Positions 21,605-28,680 of a DNA stretch of 36,214 bases are shown here, piece after piece. The DNA is from a virus. The notes under the pieces are model-generated. The model was not told the origin of the DNA. It made no database searches and saw nothing but the letters and a program-made list of their open reading frames with translations. The stretch is from positions 1 to 36,214 of IMG/VR virus record IMGVR_UViG_3300044675_003887. One strand, written 5' to 3'. The position numbers and the translations under genes are program-made. Within the stretch, counting starts at the first letter, position 1, and each line of letters opens with the position of its first letter.

Positions 21605-22299
21605 TTAACAACCGCTTTCTTCCTGCCACCACTGCTTGATTGCTTCAGTTCATTCCCAATGACTTTTCCGAAACTCTCTTTGTTGTCTTCAACTGCAGGC
21701 TTTAGGAATGGCCTGCCTTTGCCGTCTTTTCGAAACTCCCACATCGCCATGTATCCAGCGATCTTTTTGTCGACATAAACGCGGCTTTCCAGCTTCTTGC
21801 CTTTAAGCCTTAACTGAGCCTTAATTGATGATCTGCCTTTGCCAGTCCTCATCTTTGGTGGCTCGCCAGGCTTGCTTGCCCCCGGATCTGAATTTGATGT
21901 TCTGACACGAGCCCCGGTTATGTCGGCTGTTCCACTGAGATCAAGCTGTGTTCGCTTTCTGTTTGTTTCACGCTGCTGGCGTCTTGCCAGAACTCCGCGT
22001 TGCTTTCTGTCTCGCCTGACCTTGTTCAGAAACCTCCTAACGACAGTCCGTTTTTGTTTCACTGTTTTCCTGAGTGACTTCAGGTTTTTCTTCAGCCTCT
22101 TCGCACGCTTAACCGTTTTTTTTGCTTGTCGCTTGCCAAGTCTCGCCAGTGAATTCGATTTCAGAAAACGCGACACGGGGCGGGTCTTTTTACGGATCAC
22201 CTTTTTGAATGCTTTAAGTTTTTTTCGGCTCACCTTCGACGTTGCAGAGATCAGCTTTCCAGCACGATACCTCAATGTTTTTTGCTTACGTTTGGCCAT
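21601..22299 (-). CDS. HK97 gp10-like neck protein with basic N-terminal extension
   Basis: 232 aa. The C-terminal ~100 residues, ASKPGEPPKMRTGKGRSSIKAQ..., YMAMWEFRKDGKGRPFLKPAVEDN, match the HK97 gp10 / lambda gpZ-like family that joins the tail to the head. The first ~115 residues are an extreme Lys/Arg extension (about half of residues in 24-118), helical and coiled-coil-like, which is absent from the usual ~120-150-aa family member. It could bind DNA or the acidic inner surface of the connector. Confidence 0.75.
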   Translation of the reverse strand: MAKRKQKTLRYRAGKLISATSKVSRKKLKAFKKVIRKKTRPVSRFLKSNSLARLGKRQAKKTVKRAKRLKKNLKSLRKTVKQKRTVVRRFLNKVRRDRKQRGVLARRQQRETNRKRTQLDLSGTADITGARVRTSNSDPGASKPGEPPKMRTGKGRSSIKAQLRLKGKKLESRVYVDKKIAGYMAMWEFRKDGKGRPFLKPAVEDNKESFGKVIGNELKQSSSGGRKKAVVK

Positions 22300-22540
22300 C
22301 GGGTTTAACTTTTGGCTTTGTTGATTTGAAGAACTCTCGAACCTGTTTTCTGGTGTGTTCCTGATCGAGCTTTTTTTCTTCGGCCGTTTTTTGTCGCTTT
22401 GGTTTTTTTGTGTATTTCCGGCTGACGGACTCTTTCGCGATTGCTTGCAACTTTAGTGCGGCCGCCTCCAGTGCGTCTGCAGTTTCCTTTTGAAGTTCCC
22501 TCATCATCTGAACTGTTCGGTCTATCCTCTTCGTCCTCAT
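22286..22540 (-). CDS. Small helical protein in the connector region
   Basis: 84 aa, ATGA start overlap at 22540 and 14-nt overlap with the next gene. Residues 1-38 look like a coiled coil (QMMRELQKETADALEAAALKLQ); the rest is strongly basic. The N-terminal half could be the missing N-terminal helix of a gp10-like protein. Not recognised. Confidence 0.6.
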   Translation of the reverse strand: MRTKRIDRTVQMMRELQKETADALEAAALKLQAIAKESVSRKYTKKPKRQKTAEEKKLDQEHTRKQVREFFKSTKPKVKPDGQT

Positions 22541-23151
22541 GCGTCAGACCTTGAGCAAATCAGGTAAGGCAATTCGTCGCGATTAAACCCTTTCTCAAGT
22601 CGATCAACACGGAACGCCCTGTTGTTTGAATCAGTGATTGTCAGATCCGTATCGAGATCAGGGACTGTTTCAAGAAGGCAGTACCACTCACCTTGCATCA
22701 TTCGCCGCTTGTTATCTACGTCGATCTCCGCTGATGACTGAAACCACTGGCAGCGATATGTTGTCGCCAGCCCAGACTTCACCAGAGCATCAGCCCCGCT
22801 TGCCCGCTTGTATTTAACCCGAGGGACAACCGTGATTGTGTCCGTCAACTGAAGGTGGCAATGAGACCGCTGCAAAGCAGTCTCTGCCGGATCTGTGTAA
22901 AGGACTCGCCATGTCGTTGTGATGTTGCCACGCTTAACGCGAAACAGATCACCCTGCCGTGTTGCTGTGCCCTTCTGAACTGTCCAAACAAATGCCCGCC
23001 TGATTGTTTGCAGGTCTGGCTGCTCAATCAGGCGAACTGTTCTGTTGAGTCCCGAGCTTTGGCCGTATGGTGTCCACAATGCCGGTTCACCGAGTTCATC
23101 GGTGTTCAGGATCGCACACGCATCGACGGCCATTTGCTCGCGAAGGCTCAC
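22537..23151 (-). CDS. Head-tail connector / head closure protein
   Basis: 204 aa from a GTG at 23151 (TAGTG overlap). Position after capsid and before gp10-like fits a connector. The central QGDLFRVKRGNITTTWRVLYTDPAETALQRSHCHLQLT is beta-rich as in head closure proteins, and the C-terminus (AFRVDRLEKGFNRDELPYLICSRSD) likewise. Assigned from position and strand pattern. Confidence 0.55.
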   Translation of the reverse strand: MSLREQMAVDACAILNTDELGEPALWTPYGQSSGLNRTVRLIEQPDLQTIRRAFVWTVQKGTATRQGDLFRVKRGNITTTWRVLYTDPAETALQRSHCHLQLTDTITVVPRVKYKRASGADALVKSGLATTYRCQWFQSSAEIDVDNKRRMMQGEWYCLLETVPDLDTDLTITDSNNRAFRVDRLEKGFNRDELPYLICSRSDA

Positions 23152-23438
23152 TACTCGCCTTTCTCAGACAGCTTCTTGCGAGGTGGGGCATTCACGTCTG
23201 TCAGATAGCCCTTTTGGACCATTGAAAGGACGCTCTTGCTTAAATTCACTCGCGTTGCTTCTGCCGTGTCCAGCTTGATCGTGACCGGCGATTCACCAAC
23301 CTCGATGTTGCCGGATTCATCAATTTCTTTCCCGTCCTTGTCGACCTTGTTTTTGAAGGCCCGGAACGCGAACGTCTTGCCGGTCGCGAGTGGACCTTTT
23401 ATGACTGTGATCGACTTTGGTAATTCCTTGACTGCCAT
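23151..23438 (-). CDS. Head-region protein, gpFI position
   Basis: 95 aa from the ATG at 23438 with a GGAG site. It lies just after the capsid gene, where lambda has FI. It contains GPLATGKTF, which fits the Walker A pattern by chance, but no Walker B or further ATPase features, so no ATPase is claimed. The C-terminus is basic (APPRKKLSEKGE). Two hairpins lie in its leader. Confidence 0.55.
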   Translation of the reverse strand: MAVKELPKSITVIKGPLATGKTFAFRAFKNKVDKDGKEIDESGNIEVGESPVTIKLDTAEATRVNLSKSVLSMVQKGYLTDVNAPPRKKLSEKGE

Positions 23439-23476
23439 GTTCTGAACTCCACTTCCGCCGCCACAAAATGCCCTGC

Positions 23477-23524
23477 GAGCATGGCGGATGCTCACAGAGC
23501 CGGAACCGACCGTCGCCGGTTCCG
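23477..23524 (-). promoter_or_regulatory. Tandem hairpins after the capsid gene
   Basis: CGGAACCG...CGGTTCCG (23501-23508 with 23517-23524, 8 bp, 8-nt loop) and GAGCAT-N5-ATGCTC (23477-23482 with 23488-23493). They fill the 106-nt gap after the capsid stop. No U-run follows. They may protect the capsid mRNA or reduce downstream expression. Confidence 0.5.
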
Positions 23525-23544
23525 TTGCTCAGAATTCACCGCCA

Positions 23545-24474
23545 TCAGGTGAACGTGTAAAGAACAGCGTTCCACCACGCACCGTATCCGATGTTGTATC
23601 GGGCATATGTGCCGAACTGCATCGTCTTTGTGTTCATATCATCCATGCCCGCTGTGGTTGATGCCAGCGGTTCGCGTGCCTGGAAGATGAACGGCTTCAG
23701 CGGAACGTCGACGCGGAACAGATACCACTTTGCGGCACTGGTCAGGTGCGTTGAGCAGCACACCGTTGGGCGGTCCAAAACGATGTTGCTTTCGCCGTTG
23801 CCTTTCAGCGACTGATTGAAAGCAGTCTTAGCAACTGTTTCAAATTCAGGAGGAACCAAAGCCACAAACTGCATCCCGGAATCCATGCCGGTGATGACGT
23901 CTTCATGCAGCGGCTCGCCGTTGTCGTCCACGAATGAGAGCATTTGGGCTCGCATCGTTTCGTAACTTGAAAGAAACTCCGCAACTGTTGGCTGTGTCGC
24001 GGTCGCTGCCGCTCCGGTAAGATCGTTGTCCTGAGATCCAGAGGAACCCCACGAGTGATCTGTGTCAAAGAAATACTGTCCATCGAAACACACGGTTGAT
24101 TCACCGTTGACAATTGCTTGCATCAGCAGCTTATCAGGATGGCGGGCCGCTCGCTGAGACAACGAAGTCAACGCCCCGTCATAAAGACTGAGGCGATCGT
24201 CGGCGATGTCCTTCTTTTCGATTTCCAGAGAGACTTCCCACTCTTTGTTGGCCAAAGTGTAGGTCGCCCCACGCAGCTTGCTGTACTGCCGCTCTCCGAG
24301 ATATTCGCGAACGCTCGGCATCGCTCCGAGAATCCCATAGGATTCATCAGCTCCATCACTTGGCGCGATGGTTGCAATTGTCGGATACCACGTTTTTACC
24401 GCTGATGATTCACGGTTGAACTTCGCAGTCAACGATCGTGATGCGGCCACTGCTTTTGCTGTGTCCAAAGCCAT
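23545..24474 (-). CDS. Major capsid protein, Mu gpT-like (HK97 fold)
   Basis: 309 aa with a strong AAAAGGAAAT ribosome binding site. Family features: YSKLRGATYTLANKEWEVSLEIEKKDIADDRLSLYDGAL, AARHPDKLLMQAIVNGES, CFDGQYFFDTDHSWG, and a C-terminal strand-rich region ending ARYNIGYGAWWNAVLYTFT. The NKEWE...DIADD and FFDTDH signatures mark the Mu gpT branch. It forms the icosahedral shell after processing of the prohead by the upstream protease. Confidence 0.9.
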   Translation of the reverse strand: MALDTAKAVAASRSLTAKFNRESSAVKTWYPTIATIAPSDGADESYGILGAMPSVREYLGERQYSKLRGATYTLANKEWEVSLEIEKKDIADDRLSLYDGALTSLSQRAARHPDKLLMQAIVNGESTVCFDGQYFFDTDHSWGSSGSQDNDLTGAAATATQPTVAEFLSSYETMRAQMLSFVDDNGEPLHEDVITGMDSGMQFVALVPPEFETVAKTAFNQSLKGNGESNIVLDRPTVCCSTHLTSAAKWYLFRVDVPLKPFIFQAREPLASTTAGMDDMNTKTMQFGTYARYNIGYGAWWNAVLYTFT

Positions 24475-24500
24475 TGTTATTTCCTTTTATGATGATTCAC

Positions 24501-24524
24501 AAAAACGGTTTCCGCATCGGAAAC
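24501..24524 (-). terminator. Terminator-like hairpin before the capsid gene
   Basis: GTTTCCG-ATG-CGGAAAC is a perfect 7-bp stem with a 3-nt loop, followed by CG and five U. The capsid ATG is 27 nt further on. It may trim or partially terminate transcripts and give a defined 5' end to the capsid mRNA. Confidence 0.5.
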
Positions 24525-24530
24525 ACAAAA

Positions 24531-25127
24531 TCAGAGAATGCGATTTTCCAACGCAAGAACACGTTCCTGCAGGTTCTTAATCACGTAAAGCAGCGTGATT
24601 GCTTCTGCTGCTGTCGCCAGTCCATATGGGCTGGATGTCGTCAATGCCGATAGAGCATAGTCTGGAGTTCCCGCCGCATCGGCGATGGTTACAGTTGTAA
24701 GTGCAGCCACTGGCAAAGCACCCACGCCCTTTGGCCGAATTTCAACGATAGCTTTCGTGCTGCTCACATGCTTGACGCATCGGCCAATCGGGACGCTCGT
24801 CGATCCGATTGCGAAGACGCAGGCATAGTTGTCGTCGCCGTAAACGATAGAACCGACTTCCGCCTGAGCACCACCGGTGACAGTAAGTTCAAAGTCACCC
24901 TCAACCCACACTTCGATGCTGAGATCACCAGCACTTCCAGCCGAGTTATCAACTTCCTCTTTGGCGATGCCGACGAAACCGTTCACGCCAGTGGCGGTCA
25001 CGTCTGTGGCATATCCGGCCGCAGTCAAATAGACCAGCGTGCCCTCATAAATGTGAACCGCCGCAACAGGGTATGATCTAGTTTCCCCGTATTGCTTTTT
25101 AACAATCTGATTTGCTGTGACCGCCAT
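24531..25127 (-). CDS. Head decoration protein (DUF2190-like) with helical C-terminus
   Basis: 198 aa. Residues 1-~125 carry the decoration fold: IVKKQYGETRSYPVAAVHIYEGTLVYLTAAGYA, GFVGIAKEEVDNSAGSAGDLSIEVWVEGDFEL, VGSIVYGDDN. The C-terminal ~60 residues form a Ala/Thr-rich link and a coiled coil (LLYVIKNLQERVLALENRIL) that could trimerise. Located between protease/scaffold and capsid as lambda D. Stabilises the expanded shell. Confidence 0.75.
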   Translation of the reverse strand: MAVTANQIVKKQYGETRSYPVAAVHIYEGTLVYLTAAGYATDVTATGVNGFVGIAKEEVDNSAGSAGDLSIEVWVEGDFELTVTGGAQAEVGSIVYGDDNYACVFAIGSTSVPIGRCVKHVSSTKAIVEIRPKGVGALPVAALTTVTIADAAGTPDYALSALTTSSPYGLATAAEAITLLYVIKNLQERVLALENRIL

Positions 25128-25179
25128 TTGCGGCTCTCCTTATTCTGGATTGAAATGAATGAACAAAACGCCGCAAACG

Positions 25180-25590
25180 TCAGGCAGTCTTCTTTCGAGC
25201 GTGTGCAATGTAGTCTGCCTCAGACTGTCCCATCGTCACCTTAAACTTGACCATTTCCGCGTATTCAGCCTTGAGCTTCGTGTCTTCGCTGGATTCTGAT
25301 TCCTGCGCGACAGCCTGAGACAGAACCGGGCTTTTCTTGGCGACGATGTCACGTAATGCGGCTTGTGTTTCCGCAACGCTGAAATTGTTGTCTACGAACG
25401 TGTTGAACTTGTCGGATGCTCCGGCGAGCTCACACAAGGCCCGAATTTTCTTGCATCGGTCGCGCTCAACTGCTGCAAGGTCGGTCGACAGGTCCGCAGT
25501 TGGTTCTGCTTTGGGTGCTGGCTCCGGTGTTTCTTCAACTGGCGTTTCAGTTGGTTCAACGATTTCTTCAACTGGCTTTTCGTCGGCCAT
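25180..25590 (-). CDS. Nested scaffold from an internal start
   Basis: An in-frame ATG at 25590 (MADEKPVEEIVEP...) follows AAAGGA 9 nt upstream, at the end of the protease domain. It would give 136 aa containing the acidic linker and the helical scaffold part, as lambda Nu3 lies inside C. No independent evidence beyond the ribosome binding site and domain boundary. Confidence 0.55.
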   Translation of the reverse strand: MADEKPVEEIVEPTETPVEETPEPAPKAEPTADLSTDLAAVERDRCKKIRALCELAGASDKFNTFVDNNFSVAETQAALRDIVAKKSPVLSQAVAQESESSEDTKLKAEYAEMVKFKVTMGQSEADYIAHARKKTA

Positions 25591-26292
25591 CGGTGACGTT
25601 CCTTTATTGGCTAAATAGCGGTCCAAAAACGCATTGATGCGACCTCGGACCACTTCAGGTTCCGCATCTCCGAAATATGTGGAAAGCAACACGGTCGCTT
25701 GAGCTGGCAGATTGCGAAGATCTGGCGTTGTCAGATCAAACATGCCGCCGCGGGTCGCTGCAGGCTCGTCTACAATGTCCCCAGCCCTGATATCCGAAAA
25801 ACGCATCGGCCATTTTTCGCCGGTTCGCTTTCGGTCGAATTCTTCTAGGTCTTTTTGATTCAATCGCGTTGCAAGAGACACGCCGAACGCCTCAGGATCG
25901 CTTTCCGCTAAATCCATGACGTATGTGCCAAGATCACCTTGCGGGCTCTTAAATGCGGCGTCCGCGATGTGCAGATCACCACGCAGGGTTCCGCCATCAA
26001 CGCGAACGTTTTTCCATCGACCGAGATAACTCCCCATTCCATCGCTGGACATATTGGGGTGCGTAAATCGAGCCTTGGAACCATTGTTGCCTTTGCTCAT
26101 AAACGACTGAGCTTGCAATAGCGATTCCGCGTCTACTGTCCACGGTCGCGAATCGCCGTCGTTTAGATCGCCAACCTGCATCAGGTTTGCACCAAAAATG
26201 ATATTGGCTTTGCGGTCCACCTTTGCAGGCATCTCTGATGTTCTGGTAGTCCGGAACAATGCTGGATCCGCTACGGTTTCAAGCTGTGGCAT
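25180..26292 (-). CDS. Prohead protease fused to scaffold
   Basis: 370 aa from the ATG at 26292 with GGAG upstream. The N-terminal ~230 residues look like a phage capsid maturation protease: ARFTHPNMSSDG gives a catalytic His, EAFGVSLATRL the Ser. A Pro/Glu-rich linker (about 245-275) leads to a helical scaffold domain. The protease releases the scaffold and itself from the prohead. It overlaps the portal gene by 14 nt. Confidence 0.75.
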   Translation of the reverse strand: MPQLETVADPALFRTTRTSEMPAKVDRKANIIFGANLMQVGDLNDGDSRPWTVDAESLLQAQSFMSKGNNGSKARFTHPNMSSDGMGSYLGRWKNVRVDGGTLRGDLHIADAAFKSPQGDLGTYVMDLAESDPEAFGVSLATRLNQKDLEEFDRKRTGEKWPMRFSDIRAGDIVDEPAATRGGMFDLTTPDLRNLPAQATVLLSTYFGDAEPEVVRGRINAFLDRYLANKGTSPMADEKPVEEIVEPTETPVEETPEPAPKAEPTADLSTDLAAVERDRCKKIRALCELAGASDKFNTFVDNNFSVAETQAALRDIVAKKSPVLSQAVAQESESSEDTKLKAEYAEMVKFKVTMGQSEADYIAHARKKTA

Positions 26293-27904
26293 CTTGTTTC
26301 TCCCGCACTGCCTTTGATGATGCTGACGGCTTGCCAACTGGTCGTGCCGCATCCATCGGATCTGGCAAACCGAGTTGAGTTCTGGCGTCTCGAATGCGTG
26401 CCTCTGACTTCATCTTTGCCATTGCTTCGCGTTCACGCTGAGCAAGTGTTTCGTCAAAGTCTCTGCCGCGTGCTGCAAGTGATTCCGTTTCCGTCTGCAG
26501 CCCACCAGCGATTGCCGCTAAGTCTGCGGTGACTTCTTTTTCAGGATCTACCCACGGCCAACCGGGCGGAATCCATGCGTGCTGCAGAAAGTGCGATCGG
26601 TTCGCCTCGTACACAACAGGATCAATGTCGATTGCCCCTTGGAACACGCACTGGTCGATAAACTTTTCCCAAACTGGCTCGAGCATCGATTCAATTAGGC
26701 AACTTTGCCAAACCTTGAACGTGATCCTGCCATCAATCAGAGCGAGCCGGCCGCCGCTGAAATTGTTGGTGAACTGCTTCGCCAGCAACTCATATGGATA
26801 GCGAATTGCAGCCGCTACCCCATGTAAAGCCCATTCGACATATGGAGCAAGCGTGGTTCCAGGTCTCGCCGGATCCGAAAACGCCACGCCCTCACCATCA
26901 GCAAGATACTGAATTGTTCCGGGTGATAAATCTTCGAGATTGCTTCGCGAACGCCCCTGTTCAGCGATAACAACCGGATCTGTGATGCCCGTAATAAATG
27001 CCGAATGGCACGCTGCTACCTGTTCCGCAATCAGATTCGCGTGAACGAAATCCTTCAGGTCTTTAAGTCTCGCCATGGCCGGGGAGATCCACGGAACGCC
27101 CCGCAATTGTCCAGGAAACAATTCTTCGAAGCAGTGCAGAATCTCTGTGCCGATATCTCTTTCGTCTTCTGCCTGGTCGTAGGCTTCTGAATCGCCCGGA
27201 TGTGATCGCCGCACATAAGCCGACACTCCTTGCGATTTTGAATCCAGACGCAAGCCAAGACGACGACGCTCGCCTGTCTTCAACTGCTGATACGATACGA
27301 TGGGGATTCTCTGCGGTGAAATCACCTGCACAGAAAGCGAGACTGGCTTTGTTGGATTGTCATCGTTGCCGATGTCCAGCCAGCTTTCCCCATAGATTCC
27401 GTTGCAACGCTCAAGCTGTCGCTGTTTCGCGTAAAATCGCTCAATTTTAGCCCATCGCGAAAACAGCCATTCAGCCATGACGTTGAATTCTTCGGCCTTC
27501 GCTGGCGTGATAATGCCGCGTTCTGGCTGAACTCGTGATTGTGGCCGAATCCCGGATCCGATGACGTTGTCAACGCGGCCATTGATTGCCGACGCTGCAT
27601 AACAATCGTTGCGGTACAAATCTAAGGACCGATCAACCAAGGTCTCAAGTTCGGTCTGCAACTGGTCGTTGCTGCTAAGCTTGCTTGTCAACCACTTTTC
27701 GCCGCGAATTCGGTCATTCTCCGCGCCTTCATAGGCCGCGAACCTTTCGACGGCTCGCTCGCTCATCATCATGCGAATTTCGTGATCAACACGAGCCCTT
27801 ACACGCTTTGCCGCCCGATCAGGGGACACGGCAAAAAGAACTCGGTCAAACCTTGTCGGCAGTTTTGCTTTTTCGATTCGCTGGACGTAGGGTGATTTTG
27901 TCAT
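26279..27904 (-). CDS. Portal protein, lambda gpB family
   Basis: 541 aa. RSLDLYRNDCYAASAINGRVDNVIGSGIRPQSR, FNVMAEWLFSRWAKIERF, GIYGESWLDIGND and QSCLIESMLEPVWEKFIDQ are the lambda-type portal pattern (PF05136), at typical length. It forms the dodecameric DNA channel at one capsid vertex and docks terminase. ATGA overlap with the gpW-like gene. Confidence 0.9.
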   Translation of the reverse strand: MTKSPYVQRIEKAKLPTRFDRVLFAVSPDRAAKRVRARVDHEIRMMMSERAVERFAAYEGAENDRIRGEKWLTSKLSSNDQLQTELETLVDRSLDLYRNDCYAASAINGRVDNVIGSGIRPQSRVQPERGIITPAKAEEFNVMAEWLFSRWAKIERFYAKQRQLERCNGIYGESWLDIGNDDNPTKPVSLSVQVISPQRIPIVSYQQLKTGERRRLGLRLDSKSQGVSAYVRRSHPGDSEAYDQAEDERDIGTEILHCFEELFPGQLRGVPWISPAMARLKDLKDFVHANLIAEQVAACHSAFITGITDPVVIAEQGRSRSNLEDLSPGTIQYLADGEGVAFSDPARPGTTLAPYVEWALHGVAAAIRYPYELLAKQFTNNFSGGRLALIDGRITFKVWQSCLIESMLEPVWEKFIDQCVFQGAIDIDPVVYEANRSHFLQHAWIPPGWPWVDPEKEVTADLAAIAGGLQTETESLAARGRDFDETLAQREREAMAKMKSEARIRDARTQLGLPDPMDAARPVGKPSASSKAVREKQDATA

Positions 27905-28134
27905 CGCTGGAACCTCACAAGGTTCCTACGCCCTGCAAGCCCGGTCCCGGCCTGCGAACGAAGATCTGCTATTCTTGCGTCAAGTTCAGCGAGCCAAGTT
28001 GACGTTGGCTCTTTCTGAACTGTCTGGCCGTCCATAGAATACGAAACGACTGGAGATCCAGACGCGAGGGCTGATTCAACCTTGTCGCGGATGTTCTCAA
28101 ACAGCGTTAGACGTTCTTGTGGAGAGCGTGCCAT
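27901..28134 (-). CDS. gpW-like head-tail joining protein
   Basis: 77 aa from the ATG at 28134. SPQERLTLFENIRDKVESALASGSPVVSYSMDGQTVQKEPTSTWLAELDARIADLRSQ follows the lambda gpW pattern: a helix, the VxSYSMDGQTV hairpin, then a helix and basic tail. Position before portal fits lambda. No good ribosome binding site is visible, perhaps because the moron insertion removed the coupling to the upstream gene. Confidence 0.7.
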   Translation of the reverse strand: MARSPQERLTLFENIRDKVESALASGSPVVSYSMDGQTVQKEPTSTWLAELDARIADLRSQAGTGLAGRRNLVRFQR

Positions 28135-28143
28135 GCGAGCATG

Positions 28144-28173
28144 TTGCATTGGCTACGCGATTGACGGTATGCT
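28144..28173 (+). promoter_or_regulatory. Possible promoter of the plus-strand moron
   Basis: TTGCAT (28144-28149), 18-nt spacer, TATGCT (28168-28173, 4 of 6). Transcription would start at about 28180 at the palindrome, 29 nt before the ATG. Confidence 0.4.
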
Positions 28174-28179
28174 GCTCCT

Positions 28180-28191
28180 CCAGACATCTGG
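28180..28191. promoter_or_regulatory. Palindrome CCAGACATCTGG at the moron start site
   Basis: CCAGA-CA-TCTGG, 5-bp arms, sits at the predicted transcription start of the moron. It may be an operator or a 5' hairpin. Confidence 0.35.
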
Positions 28192-28208
28192 AAGCAACGA
28201 GGGAAACA

Positions 28209-28547
28209 ATGGACAGAAACAACGTTGGAAATCTGCGTAGACGAATGCTGGATGAAGCACACGATGCCGCACTGCTTGATAAGCGAGTGCAAACAGCGGT
28301 TAATGCTGAAATACGGGAACTATTCCCCGAACTTGCAGACAAGCCATTTGACGACATTAAGAAGTCACTGGAAGGAACCTTCACGTATCAGCAAATGCAG
28401 ATACGGCACAACTTAAATGCAATTGTGTCAGTTACCGTACTACCACTGGCAACACGAATGTTGGCCTGCATCAACCGTGTTCTCCAGAGATTCTCACAAC
28501 AGTCTGAAACCGATGACCACAAGAGCAAGCCCGATTCTGAATCTTAA
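28209..28547 (+). CDS. Plus-strand moron gene, probable membrane protein
   Basis: 112 aa from the ATG at 28209 with GAGGGA 5 nt upstream. It opposes the direction of the head genes around it. Residues about 5-60 are charged and helical (LRRRMLDEAHDAALLDKRVQTAVNAEIRELF). Residues about 70-90 (HNLNAIVSVTVLPLATRMLACINRVL) are amphipathic to hydrophobic, maybe membrane-binding. The tail is polar and disordered. Its own promoter and orientation mark it as a moron, a gene carried for lysogenic or host benefit. Its last 77 nt overlap the zinc-ribbon gene 28471-28680 on the other strand. Confidence 0.6.
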   Translation: MDRNNVGNLRRRMLDEAHDAALLDKRVQTAVNAEIRELFPELADKPFDDIKKSLEGTFTYQQMQIRHNLNAIVSVTVLPLATRMLACINRVLQRFSQQSETDDHKSKPDSES

Positions 28548-28680
28548 ACTCTGCGTTCGTCTGGGTTCCGTCGACCCTCGCGAATTGACCGCAGATCGGG
28601 CATAGTCCATGCCCTGGCACCTGATGCCACTGGTGATAGACTCGTTTCTGCACATACCCAGGCTCTTTCAGTGGCTTCAC
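28471..28680 (-). CDS. Com/Ogr-like small zinc-ribbon protein
   Basis: 69 aa, starting in an ATGA overlap with the large terminase stop. HGLCPICGQFARVDG...NRACSCGHRFQTVVRI has CPIC and CSCGHRF knuckles about 25 residues apart, like Mu Com or Ogr-type regulators. It may regulate late gene translation or transcription. The 3' end is antisense to the end of the plus-strand moron. Confidence 0.65.
   Translation of the reverse strand: MKPLKEPGYVQKRVYHQWHQVPGHGLCPICGQFARVDGTQTNAEFKIQNRACSCGHRFQTVVRISGEHG

Noticed and set aside
23151-23438. Walker A-like GPLATGKT in the 95-aa protein
   Set aside because: No Walker B or other ATPase motif, and the protein is too small; chance match.
28097-28384. 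Ser-rich minus-strand frame opposite the moron
   Set aside because: Composition typical of an antisense shadow of a helical gene; the plus frame has a good ribosome binding site.
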